A stretch of 64,000 nt of DNA from NCBI GenBank assembly GCA_037954235.1, contig JBBMOA010000009.1:27356626-27420625 (forward strand), given 5' to 3'. A program made the translations under genes and the position numbers. The DNA comes from Aulostomus chinensis (taxonomy: Eukaryota; Chordata; Actinopteri; Syngnathiformes; Aulostomidae). Below the pieces are notes generated by a model. The model saw only the letters and a program-made list of their open reading frames with translations, had not been told where the DNA came from and searched no databases. This document shows, one piece after another, positions 1 to 13,800 of this stretch; position 1 is the first letter of the stretch, and every line of letters begins with the position of its first letter.

Positions 1-1439
1 AGCACGGAGAAGTGATCCTGAACCGGAGCGGGCCTTCTACTGTATGTGTCTGCGAGCAAATTATCTGATGTGAGAGCGGACAGGATGATCAAGGTCTGCA
101 GTATCTTCAAGTAAATGTACGCCTGTTGCAATTATAGTTTCAAATGTTTTGTTGTTGTTGTCAAATTGAGGGTGTGTACTACTGCCGAAGGGGAGGGAGG
201 AAGAAATGTGTTTTCAGCACCTCGACAACACCAAAACAAAGTTCTAATACTTTGAAATGCAGCTATTGTATTTGTCGTCAGGGGCTTAAACAAGTTTCCC
301 ACTGTAAACCAAACTAAGGGAACTGATTCTGGTCCAGCTTGTTGCTGTAAATCCTATTGGCTACACGATGGAACAGCAACAATACAGAGGTGTTGGACAT
401 TCCACCACACTCAGCGGGATCATATCAGGGAACATATTTGACTCAGATGAAGAGGAGAATAAGTGAAGAGACAGCAAACACAGGTGTGGCGTTTTATCTG
501 TTGGGGAGGTGAGGGGTAATCACGGCAAACTTTAATCAGTTCCGATCAATTATTCATGGTCAGGGGCCTAGCAAGCTGATTTCTAAAATGCCCCCTTCTC
601 TCTCACTGACAGCCTTGTATGAATTATTCAGACTGCATTTACGCAAAGAACTCCATCTCTGATACCTGATCAGTCAGTTAGAAACATTATGCAACAGGGA
701 ATGTCAGGAAGAATTGGGGAAATGGTTCTCCTGATACACGCACGATAAAAAGGAAAAGGAAAGGAAATGAGAACGTAGACCCGCGTGGGAAGAAGAAGTC
801 TAGTTGTTCACTGAGTGAGGAGCTCTCAGCTTTAAAGGGCTTAACCAAAGTAAAGATTGTCCGGGCACTCATCATCCATCAGCTTCTCTGTTTGCTAACT
901 GAGACACGCCGACAATATTTAATACATCAGACTCCTGTGATTGAGCTTCATTTGTTTCTTTGGCAACATCTTCCTCCTGCTCCCACCAAAACACTTCCAA
1001 TCCCAGCTGCTGTTTCAGAACGGAGCGGATGTCTCATTTTCATCATCACTAATTCGCCTGTTTTTCTCATCCTTCTATTCTTCTGTCAGTTGCCTCAGGC
1101 CGTGTAGTGATATTAAAAACACCGGCTACCTCCAAAGAGCTGTTAATTGAGTCCACACTGTCACACCTCTATCACTCTGGTCTGAAAAGTCACATTAAAT
1201 TGTTCACTATTAACATAAAACTCATCTTCATATCACCACTGAATCATTTACTTCTTATTTAATAAAAAAAAAAAGACTGCTTCAATCATTGACTTTTTAG
1301 CTCCTCAGCATGCTCAGGCAACCCGGGACATGGCGCTAGGGTTCACATCATCACTACAGGCTGTCTCTTCGAGCAGATCTGCTTTATTTCTGCTGTCAAA
1401 AAAACAGAAAAGTGACTCAGGAGATTTATTTGACTTATT

Positions 1440-1461
1440 TGTGTGTGTGTGTGTGTGTGTG
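1440..1461. repeat. (GT)n microsatellite
   Basis: About ten perfect GT dinucleotides. A poly-A run of about 16 lies 130 bp to the right. Confidence 0.9.
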
Positions 1462-4400
1462 GTTCCTTTTCGTGACACATCTCTTCTCTGACAGCATCAC
1501 CACTGCACATGTGTAGTGACTCTTGTTTTCTATCTTGTTGTACTTGTAAAGGTTCAGCTCTGAATGTGAATGTTGTGATTGTATGTCCTAAAAAAAAAAA
1601 AAAAAAGCACGGCAAACCAACAGTGTACGCCACGGTTGCCATACATGGCTCCCCTGTAGGACTCTGGAGGATTTGTTTCCCCAAAGGTCACTCTGGGAAC
1701 TTAGTACAAGGACAGAGGTAGAGGGATGGGTGTGAGGTGGCGGAGGGGTGGTCAGGCCAAGAGAGGCAGATAAATAGACAGCAGAGAAATGAGAAAGTGT
1801 AATTCTTTCTTGGTGCAATTTATCATGCCGGTGTTGACAGCAACCAACCATAAGTCACCAAACAATCACACTTAGTAATTCAGAGGGATCTCTCATTTCC
1901 TCCCTTCCCTCTACTCGCCTTTGTAACGCGTTCCTGTGACATGAGGTCAAACCACATGTCCTGTGACGCTCTAAACTCTTCACAAATGCAGCTTAACCAG
2001 ACCAGGTTTGGCTCAACTCAGTGCATCACTGTGGTGCATGACAACAGGTTGGAGGGAGGAGAGGAAGAAAATCTAGGACATTTCTCTCTGTGATTCTTAG
2101 CGATGCTGCATCTCACCAGTTGGACTAATAGGCTATCACACCTGACATTTCCATGGGAACATCCCGCTGCATCACTAATACACATTCCAGGGCTGTTTCC
2201 CTACATTCCAATGATGTCCTCCTGCAATGTGGAGCGGTGGCTGCTAGTGGCTCGGGTAGAGTATGAAGCTTAAGACAGAGGGTCCAGCATGTTCCCCTGG
2301 AAGAAGATGCTGAAAATAAGATGTCGAATGTGACGTCTGGGATTTTTGGGGGTGTGTATTAACAAACTGACTTTTCATGGACTCTGCATTTCCAGCTCTG
2401 CGTGATCATGATCCTACCGATAAGTGCCGAGGACCAAGCAATGTACTTGAGAGTTTTTGGGCTCCGTTAGCTCCATGTTTAATAAACGTGGCTGGCTCCT
2501 TCTCCACTCTGTATATGTATGCCAATGAACTGTAAGAAAAACTGTCCCAGGTTTAAATTCTAGGGTTTTATTTAGGTTTTCATGTGTTGTGTGATAAAAC
2601 TGCACAGACTCACCTGTGCAATAATCGCGCTGCCTCACCTGCCAGGAGGACTGATTTCCTTGAATCTTTGACTTGAACGATGTCACAAACGTGTTCCGTT
2701 TCTATCTTGGTTGAGTGAAGCTTTAGTTGTGTTTTTAGTCTTGTCAACCGTCAGTGTTCGTTCGCCTTGAGTGTCGCGAGTTAGACGAAGGGTGGCTGCT
2801 AATTTCTTATGCAGCTTCAGAAAAGACGAAAGCTACTTTGAGAGCAGTGACACAATGATTAGCAGTCAGACGATACAAGAATATACACTACAAGACACGG
2901 GTGCAGGTTTCCTGAATCAGCCCCTTGGTATGGAGGAGTCATACTTTGTGAGAGCCATCCTTTTTATTTGTTGTGGCCACCTTTCACGACTGAGTCCCTT
3001 TAGTTGAAGCAGTCAGTCACGAGGGGCAGATACGTTTGAAATAAGAGAGCTTTAATGCACTTCAGCAATATGAGTTTAAATACGTGATCTAAAGAGGCGT
3101 CCCCAAACAATCTTGACTCGAAAAGACAGCCTTCAGAGGTGGAAGAGACAGAGGTGAGATGACCACGTTCCAATGATGACGGCTGCACCTGCAGTTGATG
3201 TGTGGAAAATAATTCATAGGAGCCAGAACGTCAAACCTGGACAGGCCAGACCCGGTAACTAAGTCAATAAATGGGAGACTGAATATTATTAAATATGTGT
3301 AATAATTAAAGAAAACACTTGAGCTCATCTAAGCTCGACTCAGACTGCAGTGCAGATTGTTTCACCGATGCTCAGTGTTCAGGTCGCGTCGTCTGAGTGG
3401 CTGGTTCGGATTCGGCCTGGGCTCTTTGCTGCATGTCATCGTCTACCTTTCTTGACTCTCACCAACAGAAGGAAGTAGAAATGTGAACAACAAAAAAACG
3501 TGAAAGATGAGCACTTCTTTTTCATCATTAGATACTTATAAGTAGAATAGAATAAGTCAAAAATAACTTTTTTTTAGTGGTGCAAAAACTGACATGGCAA
3601 GTATTTTTCCCTGCTAGCTACTTTCACCTACTGACCAAATCTTAAATGTAGCTGCTGGCTGTGTAGTTTACTTGGGTATTTTGTTCAATACGCTGCGAGA
3701 CATGCAAGTGATTTGTTGTTCAAGTTTAAGCTACGTTATCCTGCATCATAGTTTCATATAAAAGATCCTGCATGCACATTCAAGCCATCATCAGGCTAAT
3801 TCACAAAATTCCATTTCAGTTTCTAGCTGAGGCAACTTTCCCAGGCTGCCGGGAGTTTTCTGACTGCTGCTAAGGGCCACAAGAACCAGCAGACCGTAGC
3901 TGTGAAGGCTACTTTTGCTTAGCAGTGCCTTAACTGTGAGGCTCTTTTAGACTTTAAAAACGTGGTCAGACCCTGATAGTGAAATGAGTCGCTTTGCAGA
4001 GGTTGTGTGATACTCAGAATGATTTATCTACTGTTGCTCAGCCACAACAGCGAGACAGAGTAGGAGTCTCTGACGTAGAATTCCAAACAATAGCTTTATC
4101 ACACTTGCAGTTTTAATTCAAGCATGTTATTTTTTTGTTCTTCGCTGCATCTGATTAAGTGATGGAGCTGTGACAGTTTCCCCTTTTTTTTTTTTTGCAT
4201 TCCGACAAATCTGCAGCTTTATAAAGACTGCACGCCAGCAGTGGGTTCAGAGTAAAATGCATTCGATATTTGGGGGTACAGCTGACGAGAAATGACATGA
4301 AAAAAAAAAAAAACTTAGATTGGATGACGTGAGGAGATGAGAAATAAGAACGAGATAGAACGGAATGATAATTGAAAGGGGGATGTGAAAGACTTGGTCA

Positions 4401-7400
4401 TGACTGAAAGAATTATGAGGCAGATAAATGTATCATCGCTCCAACAACATGTGTCTTGGTTGTGATAGCTGGACAGTCCATTCATCCTCCTCATGCTGCT
4501 GTCAGAGCTCCTCGGCAGACGAGTGATGACCACCCTTGTCAGACCAAGAGCTGTCTGTCTCTGTCTGAATGATAGAAATGTAGAGTGTGTCTGAACGGAA
4601 GGACGGATCAATTTCTTTCACTCTGTCCTCTACGTCTTTCTGCTTTCTCTTGTTATGTCTTCAAAATAACTGGAATATCTCTTCCCCTCAAGTGAAAGAT
4701 TTAGAAGTTTCTATTTGAATCTTAATTCACACCTTTCATACGCCGATAGGATTTTCTCTCTAACATCTGTCCCTGTTGTGAGTCACTTCTCAACCTTTTC
4801 TCTCTGATCATGTCTTTTGTCTGTGTCTGCTGGCTTGGGTGATCATGTGTGCGCGGTGTGTTTATTCCACAGTGTGGCACAGGAGGGGGTCGCCGCCAAC
4901 TTGGGGATGCTCTGGAAATGTCATTATTTGATTGTGCTCCGCTTTATGACACAGTTTATTCAGCGTTGATGATTTTCCTTCCCGGTGAGGCCTTCTGCTT
5001 TGTCTGCTTGGAATCAGGAACGGTAAATAAGTGCTAATGGAAGTGAATGGGAGGGGAAGTCAGCCAACGTCTTTCTGTCATCACTTTGGAAGGTTGCGAC
5101 CCTAAAGCACGGTGGCACAGAGCTGCTAAATTATTCAGGCTGTGTCTCAAGGAAGATCTCTGGAGAAGACGGGCCTGTGATTGCTGGGAGAGGACTGACT
5201 GACATTTGCACATGAAAATCGGCTCTGTTTCCCCCAAACACCCGTTCTGTTTAAAGAAAACAGTTGAAGGACCCTGCATGGTCCTCTGTGAGGGAGCCGT
5301 GGTGTGCTGGGTATCGCGAAGGAGCAAGAGGGTCGGTGGGGGGTGTAATTAGAAGAACACTGCTGCTGCAAAACCTTCCTCTACACGCAGAAGCGGTGCT
5401 GGTGGTTTTTGGACGTGCTGAACACACGCCAGATTGGCTGTTTGTGTGTGCTTGTAGGTCCTGGAAAACCGAAGTCAGAGACACGCTCTGCTGTGTGATT
5501 AAATTTGAGTTCAGGGTAAATGAATATCCTTAAAGTGTCAGTATAATGAGCGTAAATGCAGCAAAACTGGAGTGGCAGAGCAGGACCTGGGGGACTAGCT
5601 GACTCATAAATCATGTCTCTGAGTAGGGTCAAGGGCCATTTGACTGAGACATGGGCTGAAATGCGATTTTGGTTATGGCCATTTTTTTTCAGCAATAATG
5701 CAGTCATATAGTGAGCATGTCTGTCAGAATGGACATTGATTGACATTGACTAGATGACGGCACTGATACAGAAATTCCAGATAACTGGAAGCAATACGAA
5801 AAATAATCAAAGTGCTCCATAGCAGCCATTTGCAACTGTGTTGCACAGACTTAACTGTTAACTAACAGTAACTATTCTACAATTGTAAATTTACTAAATC
5901 TTTAGTAGATTTCCACTAAATCAGTCCGCACAATGCAGGATGTTGCTTGTTGTTTTAATTAAAACCTGCAGAGCTTTTGATTAATCAGATTCTTTCTGGA
6001 GTGCAGTTACAGTGAGCGAGCAGGAGGGTGTGAGGGAGGAGAGTAAGAACATCCCTCTGTATGCTGGACCATGTCTCTGAGCTGAAGGCAAACTGAGCTG
6101 GGGGTGAGGAGTAGGAGGTGCATGGCGGCGGGGAGGTATAGGGGATAACTGGCCCTGCTGGGAGGGTGGAGGAGGAGGAGGAGGAGGAGGAAGACATAGC
6201 TTGAGAGGGAGGGCAGGAGAAATGGAGAAGGAGAGGGTGGAGCACCGGACAGATGACAAATTGTGATTAATAAATGTGGTTCAGGACGGCAGTGTGGAGG
6301 GTTGTTATTAATAGAGAGAATTAGAGTGGCTGTGCAACTCAATCTGCACACTGTCACTCTGAATCAGGTCCCATAATCAGAGCTTAATGAAACCGCACAG
6401 CGCCAGGATGTAGAATATCCACACCCTCACACGTGCTGCGCACAAATCTACTGTAAGCACACATGAGCGGTGAGAAAATAAGGCATTTCATAACAGAGTG
6501 CAAAAACAATGTGTCGCATGGGCTAGTGAGCCGGAATAAACAGACCTCGTATTCCTCTCTGAGTGATCCTTTATGGCAGCGTCCACCAACAGCGCGACTC
6601 ACGGGGGGATGAGGCAACATTGCAAAGTGCTTTGGATCCCGTCACGGCAGAAGCGGTGCCGTACAAATTGAGTAAATTTACCGTATTATCTGCATTTATA
6701 TTTTACGCATCATATGCAAACGCCGCCGGAAATGCAGCCGCGCTCTTGCAGAGAGGCAGGTTTTAAATCTGGCCCAGATCTCCTCTTTATATCCCTAATG
6801 ACCTCTAAATTGATTTACATCTACATAACAAAGAACTGGAGCTTGATAGCTGGATTCTTGTCAGTGTGTAACTGTGGAAGAGGTGAGCAGTGGCCCCCAT
6901 GGGAATCCCGGCCCTCCGGCAGCTATGTGCCTCTTGGGGTCAATATGTCATCATCCCTCAGAGCTGATGATCAGTATGTGTTGGTCACGCTCCCTGTGGT
7001 GGTGTGGACTGTGTGACGCTTTCGCAAAGCAAAACACAATAATGTCACGCCGCCGCGTACGTGTGTAACTCATCTGGAACATTCATCACTGACAGCTGTG
7101 CACGTTATTACTTTTCGGAAGAAACAATCGGCTGATTGTGCCACACGTGCATCATTAAGTGCGAAAAGATATTTAAATGATGTGCTGTATTGTAATGTAA
7201 TGTTTGCAGGAAACCATGCAGACAAACCAGCCGCAGCAGAGGACTCAAATATGAATAATGTGGCCACAATTAAGCTCCTGTTCCTCTCTTACTTGTTTAC
7301 GCGGAAGAGCAAAACACTCGTGCAGCCATGCGCACAAAAGACAAAGATTTATACTTTGCATATCATCATATGTGCGATTAATTATTTAAAAAAACGAATA

Positions 7401-7883
7401 ACTGAGGGAGCCCAGTACCTATTCTCCTATGGCTCTTTATGCAATGCAGCCAAGTTAGAACAAGTGGCATGATAAAGCAATTGCACCGAATTAAAAGAAT
7501 GACACATTTCATTAACATAATGCATAATATTGGAATTTTAGGTGACAGTGAATACTAAGGGGAACAAATCAAGAGGAGAATAGGGAGCAAGGGAGGAAGA
7601 CAGCTGAAAGACATGCGCATATTTCAATATTAATCACCTCAGTAATATTTTAACAGGCTTTAAAAATCCAATCCTGAGCATATTGGCTCTGACTGTTGGC
7701 AATGATTATCTTCCCCTTGCTGCTCAGGACCTCTGAGCACTGTCCTAGTGGGACAGAGTGACTGAGCTTAAAAACTGGGACTGACACAGCATTCAGTTTG
7801 TCTGTGCAATGATCAGCTTTGCCAGCATCTCCCCATGGAAAAAAATCCCTCCCCACTCCCAACTTCCACAGCTTCCAACTCAA

Positions 7884-7910
7884 CCCCCCCCCCCCCCCCC
7901 CAAAAAAAAA
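7884..7910. repeat. Poly-C/poly-A tract
   Basis: A run of 18 C followed directly by 9 A. This type of C-run recurs through the window (8522, 14247, 18872, 27078, 36613, 38080, 40580). Confidence 0.9.
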
Positions 7911-8521
7911 TCAAACTATTCCTCGGAAAACCCCCTGTCTGCTAGGATCAGGTCAGATGATCCCTATATTGCCAGACGGCGATCATCACATCCAAGGAGG
8001 GAGAGAAAGGTCAAGTGGGTGGCGGCGGATGAAAAGGCAGTTATCAATACTGTATGTAGACCTGTTCCCTTTGCTCCCTGTGCTTTGCCATTAAACTTTA
8101 AACTCCTGGATCCGTGACTGCGCCTGTCAGACAGGTGACTCCAAGGAAATGATGATATGAGTTAAAGATGTTCCTGAAATGAAAGAACAGAGGCTGTGAC
8201 ATGGCGGTAGATACTGGAAACACATGCTGATATCACATCATTATTTTGCGTTGCATCAGAGAGAAAATGCAAAGCAAACTTTTTTTGTCTTATTGGCTGA
8301 GGAGAAACTATTTGCATGTCCCTGCATGTAGAGGGTATATTTCTGTGTACACGGTTTAAAATGTAGGGGAAAGAGCAGTGAGACGTGTGGGGCAGGGTGC
8401 CTGGCTAATGAGGCTTCATAGCTGTGGGATGTGAGTCACACACACAGGCAATGGTCTGGGGAACATTCAGAGTCTCCTCGCCATGCCCAGGCAACTTTTG
8501 TCAGCCTCCTCTGTCCTCTGT

Positions 8522-8523
8522 CC

Positions 8524-8554
<31 letters not shown>

Positions 8555-8555
8555 A
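8522..8555. repeat. Poly-C followed by (AC)n
   Basis: Nineteen C then about seven AC units. Compound C-run/CA repeats of this kind also occur at 40580-40615. Confidence 0.9.
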
Positions 8556-8794
8556 AAGATGAAAACATCTGCTTTTCTCCGTCAAACATTTTCCTTGTAA
8601 AGTGCCTCAAACAACAGGTGAATGTCAAGCTAACAAGGGGAGGCAGCAGCGCAGTTAAATCTACGCTTCAGCCGGAGATCCACTGTCTCATTTGGCTCCA
8701 TTAATCATTGTTTTGTTTGCTTTTTAAAAGACAAAAATTTAACTTTAGAGAGGGGTATTATTCCTCATTCCTGGTTGGCAATTAGACATAGAAT

Positions 8795-8858
8795 AGAGAG
8801 AGAGAGAGAGAGGGGGAGAGAGGGAGAGAGAGGGAGAGAGAGAGAGGGAGAGAGAGAG
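8795..8858. repeat. (GA)n tract with GGGA interruptions, at the probable c1ql4 promoter
   Basis: A 64 bp purine-only tract on the plus strand, with a mirror-repeat character. It sits immediately upstream of the probable non-coding first exon of c1ql4, where GA tracts often bind GAGA-type factors or form triplex DNA. A promoter role is inference. Confidence 0.8.
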
Positions 8859-8859
8859 C

Positions 8860-9242
8860 TCTAACAGGTGTGTAGAGGAGCGCTCATGGACCAAACGCAG
8901 AGAAAAGGCGACACGGACAGCCACTCCGGATGGGAGCGCCAATTTGCCGTGCGTCCCTCCTTTGGAATTACGTCAAAAAGTGTTCTAATAAGTGTTTTCC
9001 AGGCTTCAATTCATTCGACGTTACCGGCATCTAAACCCAACGCTCCTACCTGGACAGAAGAAGAAAGGATTAAGCGCTGATTAAGAAAGTCACATCACTT
9101 TCCCTGCGTCCTCTGCGCACCCGTCGGCTTCCCATGCAGCTCTCCATCAGACACCCCACGACTTCGGTCGGGTTCGTGGGACGCGGAGTTCACTAACTGA
9201 TTTATTCTCCCCCAAAAAATATCGGATTATAAAGAAAAAACG
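8860..9242 (+). other. c1ql4: Probable non-coding 5' exon of c1ql4
   Basis: A stretch of higher complexity and higher CpG content than its surroundings ends in a strong splice donor (gtgagttg directly after 9242). No long open frame runs through it; the only ATG-led frame stops at about 9080. The next good acceptor before the coding exon is a pyrimidine tract ending in AG at 10096-10097, so a 5' UTR intron of about 0.85 kb is plausible. The left boundary (transcription start) is a guess. Transcript data could move or remove this exon. Confidence 0.4.
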
Positions 9243-9249
9243 GTGAGTT

Positions 9250-9272
9250 GTTTTTGTTTTGTTTTGTTTTGT
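9250..9272. repeat. (TTTTG)n short repeat
   Basis: About four TTTTG units just inside the putative 5' UTR intron of c1ql4. Confidence 0.7.
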
Positions 9273-10338
9273 AAAATCTTCTTTCTGGATCCTTTAGCGG
9301 TCGAAAATATAACCAGAAATATAAGAACACACTGAATAATCCTTTGTTGTATCACCGTCATCTTCAAGATGAAGGAAAAACGATAGTAGATCAATTTAAA
9401 TACAAGAATGATCAGAATAATTAAATATTTGTTAAGTTCTTATTGATATCTATTTCTAAAATGTTATTTTGTTACCGTCATTATTTCATTACTGCAGTCA
9501 CTCGCTGCATTCATGCATTTAATTGTATTACAGTTCAATTATTTACCTAACAATGGTACTGAGAGCAAATTAATTATTGAGTGGCTTTGCTCTTTTTGCT
9601 GTCCTCCTCAGACCCTGATTTACCAGCAGGGCGAATCCATCCTGAGCTCACCAAGTGTGTTCAGTTCCCTGAAAACCGGCTTTTTCATGAGGACAGAAGC
9701 AGGGGGATTTTTATCAGCAAGAGGATTTCTGATCAACTTCTGTCACTGATGGTTGGAGACACATTTACATGAAGTGAGACCCTGTTTGTACTGGGGGGGG
9801 GAGATTTTTCTTTGAAGAAACTGTGAATTATTCTTCATCTGACAAAACAAATAAAACCCGCAGGCCCTCCTTTGTCAGCGGAGCCAGCCAACTTTTAATA
9901 AGCTCGTCACACACACGCTAATCAGGATTTTTCTTTTCCTCAAAAAGAAAGAGATTTCACCAGATGAAGCATGTTTTTGCTAATGTGTCGCCACCCGTGT
10001 GAGAGCCAGACATTTGCGATTATTACCTTAAACTCTGTGGTGTCAAAAGTTTAACCATAGTCCTTTAAAATCTTTTTTTTTCCTTTTCTTTTTGTAGTAA
10101 TCTTTATCATTTCTCTCGGACCCTTCCATCTGGTTGTTGCCCTCTCTCTGGCCTGGTGATACACTTTCCTCCACTCCTCTCCACGTCTGTGTTCACCTTT
10201 TCAAAAGGTATTAGTTCTCTGAGAGGCTTCATCCTGGCCGGCACTATTCCAGCCAAGGGGGAAGAGGACTTCCTGACGCTGGCCGCTTCACGGCTCAGCC
10301 GCAGGAAACGTGTCATTGGAGCTGCTGTAGGTGTAGCC

Positions 10339-10884
10339 ATGGTTCTTATATTATTGGTGGCCATTCCCCTGCTGGTCCACACAACCAAAGGCGGGACCAC
10401 GGGAAGCGCAGGGAGCCATTATGAAATGCTCGGAAGCTGCAGGATGGTGTGTGACCCCTACACCACCTCTCAGCCGGGCCAGGAATTGACAGCGGTGTCT
10501 CCACCACCCCAGGATTACTCTGGGAAGAAGATAAAGCCTGGGTTTCGTGGACCTCCAGGGATCCCTGGCCCTCCTGGAGAACGTGGACCCCCCGGAGAGC
10601 CAGGCAAACCGGGACCGCAAGGGCCCCCAGGTCCTGGTCCTGGTGGTTATTCTCCCTCACTCTACACTCCCAAAATTGCCTTTTACGCAGGGCTACGCAA
10701 GCAGCATGAGGGGAATGAAATACTCAAGTTTGACGATGTGGTGACCAATGTAGGTAACTACTATGAGCCCAGCACCGGCAAGTTCACCTGCCCTCTCCCT
10801 GGCATCTACTTCTTCACCTACCACGTTCTGATGCGAGGTGGTGACGGGACCAGCATGTGGGCCGACCTGAAGAAGAATGGACTG
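10339..10884 (+). CDS. c1ql4: c1ql4 coding exon 1
   Basis: Encodes residues 1-182: signal peptide, Cys-containing N-terminal block, collagen stretch and the first half of gC1q (through MWADLKKNGL). It ends in phase 0 at the donor GTTAGT, slightly off consensus. An upstream acceptor at 10096-10097 suggests that about 240 bp of 5' UTR belong to the same exon. Confidence 0.9.
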
Positions 10885-13800
10885 GTTAGTAAGCGTGCGT
10901 GTGAGAATGTGGATGCATGCAAGTATGTAGGGCGTGTGCACGCGCGCGCGCGTGTGTGTGTGTGTGTACATACGGATGTATGCATGCGTGTATGTATGTA
11001 TGCACACACACGACCATGCAACAGATTTCCTTCACTGTTGACCATCCTGTGATACTATTGACTCACATTCACCTTGGCAACATTGAGCGCTTCAGATTCC
11101 GAGCACATTCCACTTAGCAGGTGGCAACATGACAGCCAAAGAATGAAATAGCAATCGTTCTCCTCATTAAGGGAATTCATACAGTCTAAAATCACAGCCA
11201 CTGATATTTGCATTCCCACATGGACTGCGACTAAATGACAAGTGGCAGAATGCAGCCACCGCCACCAAAGGAACAGTCTAATTAGTAAATATCATACACA
11301 GAGCTTGATTATTGCCTAAACAGAAGTGCAAAAGAGCACAGGAGAAGTGTCTGTCAGTGTGTGGACCAGTCAGTTTACACCTCAGCTAAATAAATAATAA
11401 ATGTAAAATTGACAGTCCACTCATCCACTCCCTCATTCCCCAGACACTAATTAAAGACAGAGGGGCTGATGGGGGGAGATGGGAGAGGAGGTGAGATAAA
11501 TCACATGGATTTCACCAGAGGACTCCGAATTCAGGAAACATTCCTCAAGTTGCCTCCTACATTCATTCATTCATCAAGGACTTGAAATGCAAATATTTCC
11601 TACAGGCCCCACTCTCCCGGCGCGCAGTGAGCCAAGGACTGTTCAAACAAGTGCAGACAGGCGATTATGAGCTCATACATGCCGGGTGGTTCATCACAAC
11701 AGCTGAATTCAAACACTTCAGTCCAAAAATGCTATGTGGCCACGCTAAATTTCTGAAGTCGCTGGTTGTCAACTGTCATTTGATTGGCTATGCGTGACAT
11801 CAGGGTGAATATGTGTTTAAAGCTGCCTGCGGAATGTCCTCTATTGTCATTCAAGTCATCGTAGCCTGCTAAATAATTTAAACATCTCAGATTAGATTCC
11901 CTGAACACCGGCTATACTTTCTTCTACAAACCCCCTGCCCGGCTTGTTCATTGATTCTTCATTAATTATCTTTTCGCTCAGCTCAATTATTTAACCTCAC
12001 CCAGGTCCATCTGACACCTGTCAGGTGGCGCCTTTAAACAGTTCTGTTGAACAGAGCACTCACCTAACAGGGTTCTACATAAACTGAGCTGCTGGTAGAT
12101 AAAAAATAAAGGGTAAATGAAATGCTGCAGAATGCCTGATCATATTTGGAGTTATTGAAGCCCCAAGGCTAGTGCCAGCTCTGCCTGGGGCAGTGGCTGG
12201 GGTGAACAAAACAGAGACTATGTTTGACAGGTTGCATTCCTGATTGAGGAATCAAACTGCCCGTTTTATTATTGCCGAAGGTGCTCGGGCTTTACTGGAT
12301 ACCCGCTGCTTTCCTTTTATCCCCCTCCCCCCAAAAAAACCTATCTAATTGCAACACATTTTCAACATTCTTTGTCTGTTTGTGTTGCGTCTTTTACACC
12401 TTACCAAAAGTAATTGGTAACCTTGTGTTAGTTTGTCAGTCAGTCAAACAGATGCGAGACAGATTGAGCGAGAATGAATGAAACACAAGAGACTTGACAT
12501 GACAGGGACATGCTGAGACGTCCACTTGTAGCCTGTGAGACGGAGAGAAAAAGAAGACAAGTGAGTTGATGGGAAGATCGGGGGTGAAGCAGAGGAAGAT
12601 AGATGACTTAATGGAGGTGTGGAGACAGTGGGCTGGTAGACGAGGCATCGGGGAGGCTGCTAGTGAAGGCCGGGATGAGCTCAGGCACGATGACCAATGG
12701 ACACCCACTCCACACATCTCAGCGTGACAAGTGAGCAAGGCCGGCAAGAAGAACAAAGAAAACTGGTCTGCAAGTGGTGTTCATACACAAATTCAGGAAC
12801 TGCAGGTGCCTGGTGGTAAATTCATTATTGAACCACTGATTGATTCCTCTTGGGAATCCTGGCCGTTTAACCCTGTCCCTACGTGTGTGTGCGTCGAGAC
12901 ATGAGTGTGGTATAATGCCATGCCAGGATTTTGGGAGGATGTGCTGGCTGTGGCGGGGCTTCTATGGGATTCCCATAGATCCGATACCTATTACCGTCAC
13001 TAAATCCCCACTCTGTAAAGCCTACATGCTCCCACCTCCATCTAACTTTCACAAATCATGGCAGCATGACATGGCCTCCGAGTCGAGGGATTTGGGATTG
13101 AAGTGGGGCGCTCTTCAGTCGCCTCCATGTTTGTGACATGACATCATTGACAATTCTAAACACCCATGACCTATTTAATCCACCTTGAACAGTAAAAGCA
13201 CACATGTGAGTTACATTCCATGATGTTTGTGAAGATGGTATGATATTTAACCTTGCTCTACATAAATAATCATGAATGTGCGTAGCCCTGTTGTCACTGC
13301 TGTTACAGATGTGTTCAGTTACACGAATCCTAATTCACTGTCAGGGATATACAGCGTCTACGCTACTTGATATTCCAGTAGCACATGCTATGCTAATGTT
13401 GCACGCTTTATGCTGTGAGGGGTGGTAATATGTCATGCGTACCCTCTCACCAAAACTTCTCCTCATTAATCGCAATGTGTGTTGCTTACGTACACATTTA
13501 TTCTCCCATAATGCACCGCAGTTCATCCAAAACTCTTAAAGACTTGAAGACAAGTAGACACTGACGCGCCTCCCGCGTGAGTGTCATACTGCCTATAGAC
13601 GAGGCCATATCCGGTTCTTGATAAGGTATAACAAAAACGCACAAAGAGCACAACAAATTTGCTGTGACTGAACACGATTTTTAAGATTTGCAAAGAGCAT
13701 GTAAGCATTTACACCATAATATAACTCAAATTCTTAAAGCAGTACAGACACTAGCTGGTCTCCCATTTAATCTTTCCCTTGTTTTTTCACCTGTCATAGG

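Larger units (their letters stand above)
1..8780. other. Intergenic region, no gene recognised
   Basis: No exon that I can assign to a known protein family is visible on either strand. The open frames here are short, low in complexity or compositionally unlike coding sequence. The sequence is AT-rich, with homopolymer runs (poly-A near 1591 and 4302, poly-C at 7884), a GGA-rich tract near 6160-6195 and a GT repeat at 1440. The stretch 6400-7660 has little simple repeat and could hold conserved regulatory DNA for c1ql4 downstream, but that is only a guess from its complexity. Confidence 0.5.

Noticed and set aside
5981..6357. Overlapping minus-strand frames rich in Ser, Pro and Leu
   Set aside because: Come from the GGA-rich tract and its purine-rich flanks; three frames are open at once, which argues against coding.
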